Part shown: positions 1 to 8,162 of the stretch, in pieces | How the letters are laid out: every line of letters starts with the position of its first letter | Numbering within the stretch: position 1 is the first letter of the stretch | Assembly (NCBI RefSeq): GCF_012034205.1 | Contig: NZ_JAATEM010000003.1 | Location: 62,001 to 126,000, forward strand | Source of the DNA: Streptomyces composti | GTDB lineage: Bacteria > Actinomycetota > Actinomycetes > Streptomycetales > Streptomycetaceae | Direction of reading: 5' to 3' | DNA length: 64,000 bases | Notes under the pieces: model-generated | Told to the model about the DNA's origin: nothing | The model's input: the letters and a program-made list of their open reading frames with translations, nothing else | Databases searched by the model: none | Position numbers and translations under genes: made by a program

Positions 1-164
1 ACGACTTCGGGACGCCGAACAAGCTGACGCGTGAGGATCTGCTGGAGCTGATCCGGGATGCGGGGTTCCGGCCGGTGGAGCGGAACACGCGGTACGAGAT
101 CATCCGGGAGTACGAGGGGCCGGACCCGGAACGGCGGGAGGCACCGCAGCCGATGCGGGTGTGA
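1..164 (+). CDS. mqnE: Aminofutalosine synthase MqnE, C-terminal end only
   Basis: The window opens inside a gene whose last 53 codons, read from position 3, end with TGA at 162-164. The segment NKLTREDLLELIRDAGFRPV followed by ERNTRYEIIREYEG matches the C-terminal tail typical of MqnE. MqnE is the radical SAM enzyme that joins 3-[(1-carboxyvinyl)oxy]benzoate to SAM to make aminofutalosine, the second step of the futalosine menaquinone pathway. The radical SAM core lies outside the window, so the call rests on the tail and on the nearby mqnA and mqnC genes. The downstream UDG-like gene follows closely. Another radical SAM protein of the CofH/MqnC type is possible but less likely. Confidence 0.72.
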   Translation, partial: DFGTPNKLTREDLLELIRDAGFRPVERNTRYEIIREYEGPDPERREAPQPMRV

Positions 165-229
165 CCCGTTCCGGGTGCGGCGCCCTGGGGGCGGTGCAGT
201 GGGACTGGGTGTGCGGGTACTCGGGGTTC

Positions 230-878
230 ATGGGTGCGTCGGAGGATGCGTACAGCGCTGAGCCGTTCGTTCCGGAGGAGCTGAGCCTCGAGGCGCTGCG
301 GAAGGCCGCGGCGGGGTGTCGTGGGTGTCCGTTGCACCGGGATGCCACGCAGACCGTCTTCGGGGCCGGGGCCGCGGATGCCCGGGTGATGCTGCTGGGC
401 GAGCAGCCCGGTGAGCAGGAGGACCGGCTGGGCCGGCCCTTCGTCGGGCCCGCGGGGAAGCTGCTGGACCGGGCGCTGGAGGAGGCCGGGCTATCCGGCG
501 GACGCGTATGTCACCCATGCGGTCAGGCACTTCACGTTCACCCGCGCCGAGTTGCGCAGGCGGCGTACCCACCGGGCGCCGACGCTGCGGGAGATGGCGG
601 CCCGCGGGCCGTGGCCGGCGGCCGGGCCGGCCGTCGTGCGGCCCGAGCCGGTCGTGATTCTCGGCGCCACCGCGGGCAGGGCGCTGTTCGGTTCCTCGTT
701 CCGGGTCGGTGAGGCGCGCGGGGCGCTGCTGGAGCGGGAGATCCACGGGCGGCCGGAGAAGCTGGTGGCCACCGTGCACCCCTCGTCGGTGCTGCGGGCA
801 CGGGACGAGGAGGAGCGGGCATCGGCGTACCGGGGGCTGGTGGCGGATCCGACAGTGGCTGCGGAGGCGCTGAGGTAA
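230..878 (+). pseudogene. UdgX-type uracil-DNA glycosylase, frameshifted
   Basis: Two overlapping frames together encode one UdgX-like protein. UdgX excises uracil from DNA and becomes covalently trapped. Frame 2 (from ATG 230) gives CRGCPLHRDATQTVFG and the motif GEQPGEQEDRLGRPFVGPAG. Frame 3 then gives ADAYVTHAVRHFTF, the UdgX-like loop RRRTH (usually KRRIH, with the crosslinking His), VVILGATAG and the HPSSVLRARDEEER motif, ending with TAA at 876-878. The switch lies near 488-498 and fits one extra base in gggctatccgg. The second-half cysteine usual in this family (AACRPW) reads AARGPW here, so an Fe-S ligand also seems lost. It may be a decaying gene or carry sequencing errors. The start is uncertain; GTG 161 is an alternative. 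Confidence 0.75.
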
Positions 879-894
879 GGGGTAGGGTCGCTCT

Positions 895-1419
895 ATGCCT
901 CTTACTTTTGTGGTTGATCCCCCGGTGACGCGCGAGCTGCGGGACGGGCTGCTCGAGCTGTGGGTCGATGTCACCAACGCGGGTGGGGCGGTGGGGTTCC
1001 TGCCGCCGGTGGACCGGGAGCAGGTCCGGCCCGCACTGGTGCGGCAGTTCGCCGCCATGGCGGAGGAGCGGTCGCGGCTGCTCGTCGGGTACGACGAGGA
1101 GGGGCGCGTGGCGGCCACGGCGTTCCTCACGCGGAACACGCACCGGCTGATGACGCACTGGATCTGGCTCTACACGGTGATGGTCCACCCCGGACATCAG
1201 GGCAAGGGGTACGGGCGGGAGCTGATGGCGGCGGCGGAGCGGGCCGCGCGGGACATGGAGGGCATCGAGGCGATCCGGCTGACCTGCCGCGGCGGGCTGG
1301 GGCTGGAGCGGTTCTATGCGGGGTGCGGGTACAAGGAGGTCGGGCGGGTTCCGGGGGCGATCCGGGTGGCGCCGGGGGACGACCGGGACGACGTGATCAT
1401 GGTGCTGCAGCTGGGGTGA
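895..1419 (+). CDS. GNAT family N-acetyltransferase
   Basis: This 174-residue protein has a single GNAT fold. The acetyl-CoA pyrophosphate-binding signature HPGHQGKGYG is at about residues 98-107, preceded by the beta-4 strand LYTVMV. A conserved segment GLGLERFYAGCGYKEVGRVPG follows, as in many small-molecule acetyltransferases. Family knowledge says such enzymes transfer acetyl from acetyl-CoA to an amine; the substrate cannot be read from the sequence. ATG 895 lies 16 nt after the broken UDG gene. It appears to be a single cytosolic enzyme with no partner gene. Length is normal for the family. Confidence 0.85.
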   Translation: MPLTFVVDPPVTRELRDGLLELWVDVTNAGGAVGFLPPVDREQVRPALVRQFAAMAEERSRLLVGYDEEGRVAATAFLTRNTHRLMTHWIWLYTVMVHPGHQGKGYGRELMAAAERAARDMEGIEAIRLTCRGGLGLERFYAGCGYKEVGRVPGAIRVAPGDDRDDVIMVLQLG

Positions 1420-1543
1420 GGCCGGTTCCGGTGGCTGAAATGGGCTGAGCGGGGCCCGCTTCGTACCCCGGTGAAAGATCGGCGTTCCGGCATGCTTCAC
1501 TGGACGGTGCCTCTTTGTGCCAGAAACGGAAGAGTGGATTGAG

Positions 1544-1909
1544 ATGCTCCGCTACACGCTGATGCGCCTCGGGATCTTCGTGGGCTGCCTCGTGGTCGTC
1601 TGGGGTCTCGTCTACTCCGGCATCGCACCGCGTGGCCTGGGCCGGTCCAACGGCCTGTGGATCGTGCTGCTCGCGCTGGTGATCTCCGCGCCGATCAGCT
1701 TTGTCGCGCTGCGCAAGGAGCGGGACCGTGCCTCGGAGCAGATCGTGCGGCGGGTGGACCGGGTGAAGGCGAACCTGGAGGCCAGCCGCAAGGCGGAGGA
1801 CGGTGCGGACGAGGCGGCGCGGGCGCGGGGTGCGCAGCAGGAGGCGGAGCCCGGTGAGGGCTCGGCTCAGCAGCCGGCGCAGGGGCAGGTGCAGGGGCAG
1901 GCTTCGTAA
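1544..1909 (+). CDS. DUF4229 family small membrane protein
   Basis: The product is about 121 residues. The first half carries two hydrophobic helices (LGIFVGCLVVVWGLVYSG and LWIVLLALVISAPISFVAL). The second half is a charged, Ala/Glu/Gln-rich cytosolic tail starting RKERDRASEQIVRRVDRVKAN, which is likely coiled-coil and ends in low-complexity QGQVQGQ. This layout matches DUF4229, a short actinobacterial family often located near menaquinone genes. No function is known to me. I chose ATG 1544 because MLRYTLMRLG is the usual N-terminus and a GGAAG lies upstream; GTG 1517 would add nine residues. A perfect 15-bp hairpin follows the gene. Confidence 0.8.
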   Translation: MLRYTLMRLGIFVGCLVVVWGLVYSGIAPRGLGRSNGLWIVLLALVISAPISFVALRKERDRASEQIVRRVDRVKANLEASRKAEDGADEAARARGAQQEAEPGEGSAQQPAQGQVQGQAS

Positions 1910-1938
1910 GGTCTGTCACACCAGACAGGGCGTGATCG

Positions 1939-1980
1939 GCGCCCCGGTTTCCGAAAACCCCGGAAACCGGGGCGCTTTGT
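1939..1980 (+). terminator. Rho-independent-type terminator after the DUF4229 gene
   Basis: A perfect 15-bp inverted repeat (arms 1939-1953 and 1961-1975, core gcgccccggtttccg) with a 7-nt loop is followed by TTTGT. It lies 30 nt after the stop codon of the upstream gene. Confidence 0.85.
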
Positions 1981-2257
1981 GATGTGTGGGTGCTTTTCGT
2001 CTCTGGCCTGTCAAAGCAAGGCTTGGAGGAAGTCAAAGCTTGAGTGTTAGGGTCGTGGGGTGAAGTCAGCAGCCGTGTTCTCCACGCCCCGGAGTGTTCC
2101 GCTCGTGGCGCGCCTGCACGTGGATCTCTGCCGGGTCGCCTCCGCGAGCTGTCGTCCCTGAACCGCCGGGCGACGATCTCGCCGCTCCACGCATCGCAAG
2201 AGCACCGCAAGACCACCACGTCACTGTCCTTACGCGTCCCCTCAACGGAGCTGGTCC
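1981..2257. other. Upstream region of the symporter gene, no gene seen
   Basis: The stretch between the terminator and the symporter start has no convincing coding sequence. It is less GC-rich near 2000-2050, where similar short words occur (tcaaagcaaggcttgg and gtcaaagcttgag), which is compatible with a promoter. A GGAG at 2247-2250 serves the GTG start at 2258. No operator could be assigned. Confidence 0.4.
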
Positions 2258-3580
2258 GTGTCCACGAACACGAAATCCTTCTCGCTGCCCTTCAGGGCGC
2301 CCTTCTGGGCCCAGATACTCGCCGGTCTCGTCCTGGGCGTGCTGCTCGGCTGGCTCGCCCGCAGCCAGGACGTCTCCTGGCTGGTCACCACACTGGACAA
2401 GATCGGCAGCACGTTCGTCGGTCTGCTGAAGCTGGCCGTCGCGCCGCTCGTCTTCTTCGCGATCCTGGTGTCGATCACCAATCTGCGGAAGGTCAACAAC
2501 GCGGCGCGGCTGGCGTCGCAGACGCTGATCTGGTTCATGATCACGTCGCTGATCGCGGTGGCGATCGGCCTGGTCATCGGCCTGGTGACCAACCCCGGCT
2601 CGGGTACGGGGCTCACCCCGCAGGACGGGGCGAAGCCCGACAGCACCGGGTCCTGGCTCGACTTCCTGACCGGGATCATCCCGACGGACGTCATCACGCC
2701 GTTCACCGAACTCAACGTGCTGCAGATCGTCTTCATGGCGGCGGTCGCCGGTATCGCGGCGCTGAAGCTGGGGGAGAAGGCGCAGCCGATCCTCGCGCTG
2801 AGCGAGTCCGTGCTGGAGCTGCTGCAGAAGGCGCTGTGGTGGGTCATCCGGCTGGCGCCGCTGGGCACCATGGGTCTGATCGGCAACGCGATCGCCACGT
2901 ACGGCTGGGATCTGATCGGCAAGTACGCGACGTTCACGGCCGACATCTACGTGGGCTGCCTGATCGTTCTGTTCGGCGTGTACCCGGCGCTGCTGGCCGG
3001 TGTGGCCAAGGCGAACCCGCTGCAGTTCTTCAGGGGCGCCTGGCCGGCGATCCAGCTGGCGTTCGTGTCGCGGTCGTCGGTGGGCACGATGCCGGTGACG
3101 CAGAAGGTGACCGAGCGGCTGGGTGTGCCGCGGGAGTACGCGTCGTTCGCGGTGCCGTTCGGGGCGACGACGAAGATGGACGGCTGCGCCGCTGTCTATC
3201 CGGCCATTGCTGCGATCTTCGTCGCGCAGATCTTCGACGTTCCGCTGGGCGTGACGGACTACCTGCTGATCGCGTTCGTGTCGGTGGTCGGCTCGGCGGC
3301 GACGGCGGGGCTGACCGGGGCGACGGTGATGCTCACGCTGACGCTGTCCACGCTGGGTCTGCCGATGGAGGGCGTGGGTCTTCTCCTCGCCATCGACCCC
3401 ATCCTCGACATGATCCGCACCGCGACGAACGTCGCCGGCCAGGCGCTGGTGCCGGTCCTCGTCTCGGCCCGCGAGAAGCTCCTCGACCGCGACGCCTACA
3501 ACTCCGTCCACGGCTCCCTGGTCGACGAGCCCGAGCCGGCTTCCGCGGAAACCCGCGAACCGGCTGCCGCGACCGCCTGA
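2258..3580 (+). CDS. Dicarboxylate/amino acid:cation symporter (DAACS family)
   Basis: This is a 440-residue polytopic membrane protein with the hallmarks of the DAACS/GltP/DctA family: a serine-rich re-entrant loop SRSSVGTMP at 271-279, KMDG at 306-309 (usually NMDG), GLTGATVM near 351, and the substrate-binding helix DPILDMIRTATNVAG at 380-394. Family members import glutamate, aspartate or C4-dicarboxylates with Na+ or H+. The first residue of the NMDG motif is Lys here, which may alter cation or substrate coupling, so the exact substrate is open. The GTG start has a GGAG 7 nt upstream. The gene is monocistronic, bounded by hairpins on both sides. Confidence 0.9.
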   Translation: MSTNTKSFSLPFRAPFWAQILAGLVLGVLLGWLARSQDVSWLVTTLDKIGSTFVGLLKLAVAPLVFFAILVSITNLRKVNNAARLASQTLIWFMITSLIAVAIGLVIGLVTNPGSGTGLTPQDGAKPDSTGSWLDFLTGIIPTDVITPFTELNVLQIVFMAAVAGIAALKLGEKAQPILALSESVLELLQKALWWVIRLAPLGTMGLIGNAIATYGWDLIGKYATFTADIYVGCLIVLFGVYPALLAGVAKANPLQFFRGAWPAIQLAFVSRSSVGTMPVTQKVTERLGVPREYASFAVPFGATTKMDGCAAVYPAIAAIFVAQIFDVPLGVTDYLLIAFVSVVGSAATAGLTGATVMLTLTLSTLGLPMEGVGLLLAIDPILDMIRTATNVAGQALVPVLVSAREKLLDRDAYNSVHGSLVDEPEPASAETREPAAATA

Positions 3581-3588
3581 CCCCCGCC

Positions 3589-3627
3589 CCGCTGCCCCGC
3601 CCGCACACCCGCCGGGCGGGGCAGCGG
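3589..3627 (+). terminator. Hairpin terminator after the symporter gene
   Basis: A perfect 15-bp stem (arms 3589-3603 and 3613-3627) with a 9-nt loop lies 8 nt after the stop codon. There is no T-run, as is common in Streptomyces. Confidence 0.8.
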
Positions 3628-3689
3628 CATGTCCGCTACGGCTCCGAGCTGCCGTTCGGTTTGTCACCCCGCCCCGTACTCTGAAAGGT

Positions 3690-4373
3690 ATGCCTGCCGT
3701 CAAGACCAAGCGGATGCCGCGCGCGGTGCGGGAACAGCAGATGCTGGACGCCGCCGTGCAGACCTTCGGCCAGCGTGGCTACATGGCCGCGTCCATGGAC
3801 GAGATCGCCGAACTGGCCGGTGTCTCCAAGCCGTTGGTCTACCTCTACCTGAACAGCAAGGAAGACCTGTTCAGCGCCTGCATCCGCCGTGAGGCGAAGG
3901 CTCTCGTCGAGGCGGTCAGGGCGGGCGCCCGCCCCGGCCTCCCCGCCGACCGCCAGCTCTGGTCCGGCCTGACCGCCTTCTTCGAGCACACCGCCCGCAA
4001 CCCCGACGGCTGGTCCGTCCTGCACCTCCAGGCCCGCACCCACGGCGCGGGCTTCGCCGACGAGGTCGCCGCCATGCGCGCCGAGATCGTCGCGTTCGTG
4101 ACGCAGCTGATCCTCGCCGCCGCCCGTGACGCGCACCGCGACCCCGACCTGCCGGCCGCCGAGGTCGCCGGCCTCGCCGAGGCGCTCGTCGGCGCCGCCG
4201 AGTCGCTGGCCGACTGGGCCAACGCCACTCCCGGCGTCACCGCCCGCCAGGCCGCGGCCACCCTGATGAACTTCGCCTGGGCAGGGCTCGGTGATCTGAT
4301 GCACGGGCGCCGGTGGGTGCCCCCGGCCGACGACGAGGGTGATCAGCAGGGGAGCACTTCACCGGTGAGGTGA
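3690..4373 (+). CDS. TetR family transcriptional regulator
   Basis: This 227-residue protein has an N-terminal TetR helix-turn-helix at about residues 30-61, containing MDEIAELAGVSKPLVYLYLN and SKEDLF. The C-terminal helical ligand-binding half resembles regulators of lipid metabolism in actinomycetes. It is separated from the symporter by a terminator and has its own promoter region. Its last 31 nt overlap, tail to tail, the end of the MaoC-like gene. It is the nearest regulator to the fatty-acid genes at 4.3-7.9 kb, whose divergent promoter has two palindromes. That this protein binds there is my inference. Confidence 0.87.
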   Translation: MPAVKTKRMPRAVREQQMLDAAVQTFGQRGYMAASMDEIAELAGVSKPLVYLYLNSKEDLFSACIRREAKALVEAVRAGARPGLPADRQLWSGLTAFFEHTARNPDGWSVLHLQARTHGAGFADEVAAMRAEIVAFVTQLILAAARDAHRDPDLPAAEVAGLAEALVGAAESLADWANATPGVTARQAAATLMNFAWAGLGDLMHGRRWVPPADDEGDQQGSTSPVR

Positions 4374-5209
4374 AGGCGGCGTCCGTCCTCGCCGCTCCGG
4401 AGTTCGAAGCGTCCGTCCCGCGTGCCGTAGCTGACCGTGCCGGGGAGCAGGACGGGGGCGCGGAAGTCCGCCCGTACGGACGCCGCGGGAGGCACGCCGT
4501 GGGCGGCCAGGCAGCGGGCCACCGTCCACATGCCGTGGGCGATGGCACGGGGGAAGCCGAAGAGGCGCGCGGTGAGCGGGTGCAGGTGGATGGGGTTGCG
4601 GTCGCCGGATGCGGCACCGTAGCGGCGGCCGAGGTCGGCGGGCAGGTGCCATTCCGACACCGCGGGCAGGGGGTCCGGAGTCTCGCGGACCCTGGGGCCG
4701 GCGTTCGGGGCGGGGTGCTCGTCCGGGGATGTGCGGTGGCGGGCCAGGTAGGTGCTGCGGGATTCCCAGGCGAGGGAGCCGTGGGTGTGCAGTTCCGTGA
4801 CGACGGTGGCTTCGGTGCCGCGCCGATGGGGGGTCAGGCCGGCGATGTGGACGTGGAGTTCGTAGGTGCCGGTGGCGGGGGTGGGGCGGTGTCGGGTGAT
4901 GGCGATGGAGGTGTGGACCAGGCCCAGGAGCGGGAGCGGGAAGGCCCGGTCGCTCATCAGGCGCATGGCGAGGGGGAAGCCCAGCACGTGCGGATAGGTG
5001 ACCGGCAGGTCGTCCTCGCCGGTGGGGAAGCCGCACACCCGCTCGTAGGCGGCGAGGCGGGACAGGTCGGCGCGCAGGCCGGGGAGGACCAGCCGGGTGC
5101 GCGGGCAGGGCGCGTCGGGGCGGGGGCGCTTGAGGGGGGAGAGCAGGGCGCCCCGGGCGAGGAGGGGGGTCAGGGACGGGGGTGCGGTGAGGACGTGGCG
5201 GGGCTGCAC
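4343..5209 (-). CDS. MaoC-like (R)-specific enoyl/3-hydroxyacyl dehydratase
   Basis: This 288-residue protein carries a C-terminal MaoC hot-dog domain with the hydratase motif YGAASGDRNPIH at 197-208 and GFPRAIAHGM at 218-227. The Asp and His of this motif are the catalytic pair in R-hydratases. The N-terminal half is probably a second, degenerate hot-dog, giving a double-hot-dog protein like mycobacterial HtdX. It would hydrate or dehydrate acyl thioesters in fatty-acid synthesis or breakdown. The GTG start lies 4 nt after the FabG-like stop codon, so the two are co-transcribed. The same trio (MaoC, long FabG, thiolase) occurs in Mycobacterium as htdX-fabG4-fadA2. Confidence 0.85.
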   Translation of the reverse strand: MQPRHVLTAPPSLTPLLARGALLSPLKRPRPDAPCPRTRLVLPGLRADLSRLAAYERVCGFPTGEDDLPVTYPHVLGFPLAMRLMSDRAFPLPLLGLVHTSIAITRHRPTPATGTYELHVHIAGLTPHRRGTEATVVTELHTHGSLAWESRSTYLARHRTSPDEHPAPNAGPRVRETPDPLPAVSEWHLPADLGRRYGAASGDRNPIHLHPLTARLFGFPRAIAHGMWTVARCLAAHGVPPAASVRADFRAPVLLPGTVSYGTRDGRFELRSGEDGRRLHLTGEVLPC

Positions 5210-5213
5210 GGGG

Positions 5214-6515
5214 TCACGCTCCCAGCAGGCTCTGGCCGCAGACCCGTACGACCTGGCCGTTGACCGCGCCGGAGGCGGGGTGGGCGAGCCAGGCGGTGGT
5301 CTCGGCGACGTCGACGGGCCGGCCGCCCTGGGCCAGCGAGTTCATGCGGCGGCCGGCCTCGCGGATGAGGAGGGGGATCGCGGCGGTCATCTTGGTCTCG
5401 ATGAAGCCGGGGGCGACCGCGTTCACGGTGACCTCGTGGTCGGCGAGGGCGCGGGGGGCGAGGGAGCGGACCAGGCCGATGATCCCCGCCTTGCTGGCCC
5501 CGTAGTTGGTCTGGCCCGCGTTTCCTGCGATGCCCGCGATGGAGGCGGTGGCGACGATGCGGCCGCCCGGCTCGAGGGTGCCGGAGGTGAGGAGGAAGTC
5601 GGTGGTGCGCAGCACGCTCGCCAGGTTGACCTCCATGACCTGGGCCCAGCGTTCGGCGGGCATGTTGACCAGGCGGCGGTCGCGGGTGATGCCGGCGTTG
5701 TGGACCAGGATGTCGAGGCCGTCGGGGACGGCCTCGGCGATCCGGGCGCCGGCGTCGGCGGCGGTGATGTCGAGGAGAAGGGCGGTGCCGCCGAGGCGGT
5801 CGGCGACGCGGCGGGCGTCCGCCTCGGCCTGGGGGACGTCGAGGACGACGACCTTGGCGCCGTCGCGGGCCAGCGTCTCGGCGACCGCCTCGCCGATGCC
5901 GCGTGCGGCGCCGGTGATCAGGGCGGTGCGGCCCGCCAGGGGGCGGTTCCAGTCGGCGGGGGCGGTGACCGGTGCGGTGCCGACCTCGACGACCTGGCCG
6001 CTGACGTAGGCGGACTTGGGGGAGAGGAGGAAGCGGAGGGTGGACTCGGCGGCTCCGGCGTCGGTGAGGCGGACCAGGTTGACGGTCCTGCCGCGGCCGA
6101 TCTCCTTGCCGAGGGAGCGGGTGAAGCCCTCCAGGGCCTGCTGGGCGGCGGCCTGGTGGTGGTCGGCCGGGTCGAGCGGGGCGCCGAGGACGACGACCCT
6201 GCCGCTGGGGGTGACGGAGCGGAGCACGGGGTGCAGGGCCGAGTGGACGTCCGAGAGGTCCTCGACGGTGCGGACGCCGGTGGCGTCGAGGACGACGGCC
6301 GCGGGGTCGGTGCGGGTGGTGGCAAGACCTGTGCGGGCGAGGACGGGGGCGAGGTCGAGGTCGGACTTGCCCGCGGTGAGGTGCAGCAGGCCGCCCGCGA
6401 GGTCCGGCTGCTCGGGCGAGTGGCGCCTCAGCTCCGCGGGCTGGGGGAGGCCCAGGCGGCGGGTGAGGAAGCGGCCGGGCGCGGTGCCGGTGAAGCTCAG
6501 GTAGCGGTCGGCCAT
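5214..6515 (-). CDS. High-molecular-weight 3-oxoacyl reductase (FabG4-like SDR)
   Basis: The product is about 433 residues, much longer than an ordinary FabG (about 245). The C-terminal SDR domain has TGAARGIG at 201-208, NAG at 273-275, and the catalytic Ser near 325, Tyr338 and Lys342 (NYGASK). The first about 190 residues form a second, cofactor-site-poor Rossmann-like domain, as in mycobacterial FabG4, which reduces 3-oxoacyl-CoA with NADH. The start at 6515 (MADRYLSF) has GGGAG 7 nt upstream; the longer reading frame lacks such a site. It is co-transcribed with the MaoC gene and divergent from the thiolase gene across a 106-bp promoter region. Confidence 0.9.
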   Translation of the reverse strand: MADRYLSFTGTAPGRFLTRRLGLPQPAELRRHSPEQPDLAGGLLHLTAGKSDLDLAPVLARTGLATTRTDPAAVVLDATGVRTVEDLSDVHSALHPVLRSVTPSGRVVVLGAPLDPADHHQAAAQQALEGFTRSLGKEIGRGRTVNLVRLTDAGAAESTLRFLLSPKSAYVSGQVVEVGTAPVTAPADWNRPLAGRTALITGAARGIGEAVAETLARDGAKVVVLDVPQAEADARRVADRLGGTALLLDITAADAGARIAEAVPDGLDILVHNAGITRDRRLVNMPAERWAQVMEVNLASVLRTTDFLLTSGTLEPGGRIVATASIAGIAGNAGQTNYGASKAGIIGLVRSLAPRALADHEVTVNAVAPGFIETKMTAAIPLLIREAGRRMNSLAQGGRPVDVAETTAWLAHPASGAVNGQVVRVCGQSLLGA

Positions 6516-6568
6516 GTGCGACTCCCAGCGGGGTGTGAAGAGCGGATGTGAAGGGCTCACGTCGATGC

Positions 6569-6597
6569 TTACTCTGGAGTAAGGTTACCGGAGGTAA
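6569..6597. promoter_or_regulatory. Two tandem palindromes in the fabG-like/thiolase divergent promoter
   Basis: Two adjacent inverted repeats read TTACTC-TG-GAGTAA (6569-6582) and TTACC-GGA-GGTAA (6585-6597). Both share the half-site TTAC/GTAA, and their centres are about 15.5 bp apart. They sit between the divergent starts at 6515 and 6622. The form fits a TetR-type operator pair; the regulator is not known. Confidence 0.6.
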
Positions 6598-6621
6598 GCC
6601 CACCGTGAGGAGCAGGTCGAG

Positions 6622-7908
6622 ATGAGTCCCCTTCAACCGGCGGCCGTGCGCCGCGTGGCGGTCGTCGGCGGCAGCCGCATCCCGTTCGCCCGCTCCGACG
6701 GCCCGTACGCCACCGCCTCCAATCAGGAGATGCTCACGGCGGCCCTGGACGGTCTCGTCGAGCGGTACGGGCTGCAGGGGCGGGGCGCCGTGGGGGAGTT
6801 CGTCGCGGGGGCCGTGCTCAAGCACAGCCGGGACTTCAACCTCGCCCGGGAGACCGTGCTCGGCTCGGCGCTGGATCCCCGCACCCCCGCCTACGACATC
6901 CAGCAGGCCTGCGGCACCGGGCTGCAGGCCGTGATCGCCGCCGCGAACAAGATCGCCCTCGGGCAGACCGAGTCCGCGATCGCGGGCGGCGCGGACACCG
7001 CCAGCGACGCACCCCTCGGCGTCAACGACACCCTGCGCAAAGTGCTGCTGGAGGCGCGGCGCGCCAAGACGCTGGGGGCGCGGCTGAAGGCGCTGGCCAA
7101 GGTGCGGCCGGGGCACCTGGTGCCGGACATCCCGCGCAACGCCGAGCCGCGCACCGGCCTCTCCATGGGCGAGCATGCCGCCGTCACCGCGCGTGCGTGG
7201 GGGATCAGCCGGCAGGCGCAGGACGAATTGGCGGCGACGAGCCACCAGCGGCTTGCCGCGGCGTACGAGCGCGGGTTCTTCCAGGACCTGGTGGTGCCGT
7301 TCCGGGGACTGGCCCGTGACCAGAATCTGCGGCCCGGGTCGACCGTGGAGAAGCTGGCGCGGCTGAAGCCGGTGTTCGGACTCGACGGGCCCGAACCGAC
7401 GATGACGGCGGGCAATTCGACGCCGCTGACGGACGGGGCCGCGGTGGTGCTGCTGGCCAGCGAGGAGTGGGCCGAGGAGCGGGGGCTCGAGCCGCTGGCC
7501 TACCTCAGCGCGTACGAGACGGCCGCGGTGGACTTCGTGGCGGGCGACATCGCGGGCGGCGAGGACGGGCTGCTGATGGCGCCGGCCTACGCGGTGCCGC
7601 GGATGCTGGAGCGGGCCGGTCTCGGCATCGAGGACTTCGATCTCGTGGAGGTGCACGAAGCCTTCGCCTCCCAGGTGCTCGCCACCCTGGCCGCCTGGGA
7701 GAAGCAGGGGCTGGCGCCGGTGGACCGGGCGCGGCTGAACGTGGCCGGGTCCTCGCTGGCGACCGGACACCCCTTCGCCGCGACCGGCGCCCGGATCGTC
7801 GCCACCCTGGCGAAGCTGCTCGCCGAACGGGACGCCCCGGCACGCGGGCTGATCTCGGTGTGCGCGGCGGGCGGCCAGGGAGTGACGGCCATCCTGGAAC
7901 GCGCCTGA
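6622..7908 (+). CDS. Acetyl-CoA C-acetyltransferase (FadA2/FadI-like thiolase)
   Basis: This 428-residue thiolase has the acyl-accepting Cys97 in QQACGTGLQA, the catalytic His383 in ATGHPFAATG and the second Cys414 in SVCAAGGQG, so the triad is complete. Thiolases cleave 3-ketoacyl-CoA or condense acetyl-CoA. The sequence (VAVVGGSRIPFARSDG) resembles FadI/FadA2. ATG 6622 is preceded by GTGAGGAG. It is divergent from the reductase and dehydratase genes and likely shares their regulator through the tandem palindromes. Together the three cover three of the four beta-oxidation-type steps; no acyl-CoA dehydrogenase is adjacent. Confidence 0.9.
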   Translation: MSPLQPAAVRRVAVVGGSRIPFARSDGPYATASNQEMLTAALDGLVERYGLQGRGAVGEFVAGAVLKHSRDFNLARETVLGSALDPRTPAYDIQQACGTGLQAVIAAANKIALGQTESAIAGGADTASDAPLGVNDTLRKVLLEARRAKTLGARLKALAKVRPGHLVPDIPRNAEPRTGLSMGEHAAVTARAWGISRQAQDELAATSHQRLAAAYERGFFQDLVVPFRGLARDQNLRPGSTVEKLARLKPVFGLDGPEPTMTAGNSTPLTDGAAVVLLASEEWAEERGLEPLAYLSAYETAAVDFVAGDIAGGEDGLLMAPAYAVPRMLERAGLGIEDFDLVEVHEAFASQVLATLAAWEKQGLAPVDRARLNVAGSSLATGHPFAATGARIVATLAKLLAERDAPARGLISVCAAGGQGVTAILERA

Positions 7909-8162
7909 CCTGCGGAGCCGGGGTGTCCGAGGCGGTTCACGTACAGAAGATGAATGTCCCTCACATAGCCGTCGAGATTGCACACGCCCGGCTCCGGATC
8001 ATCCCCGGACCCGCACAAACTCCTCATGGCCGAGCCGTACGATCCCCAGACTGACCGGCGGTAACCCTCTCACCCCCCGGGGTGCCGCCGTGAGTGCCGC
8101 CAGCTGCGCGACCCGTACCTGACTGAGAGCCGGCACACCGCTGCATGTCCGAGGAGCCGCCC

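Noticed and set aside
2066..3709. Long minus-strand frame of 547 codons opposite the symporter gene
   Set aside because: It is the antisense shadow of a clear membrane transporter, with low-complexity Arg/Gly-rich translation and no recognisable domain.
5170..7983. Very long minus-strand frame of 937 codons
   Set aside because: It runs antisense to the thiolase gene and out of frame through the reductase gene. Its translation is Arg/Pro-rich repeats typical of high-GC shadow frames.
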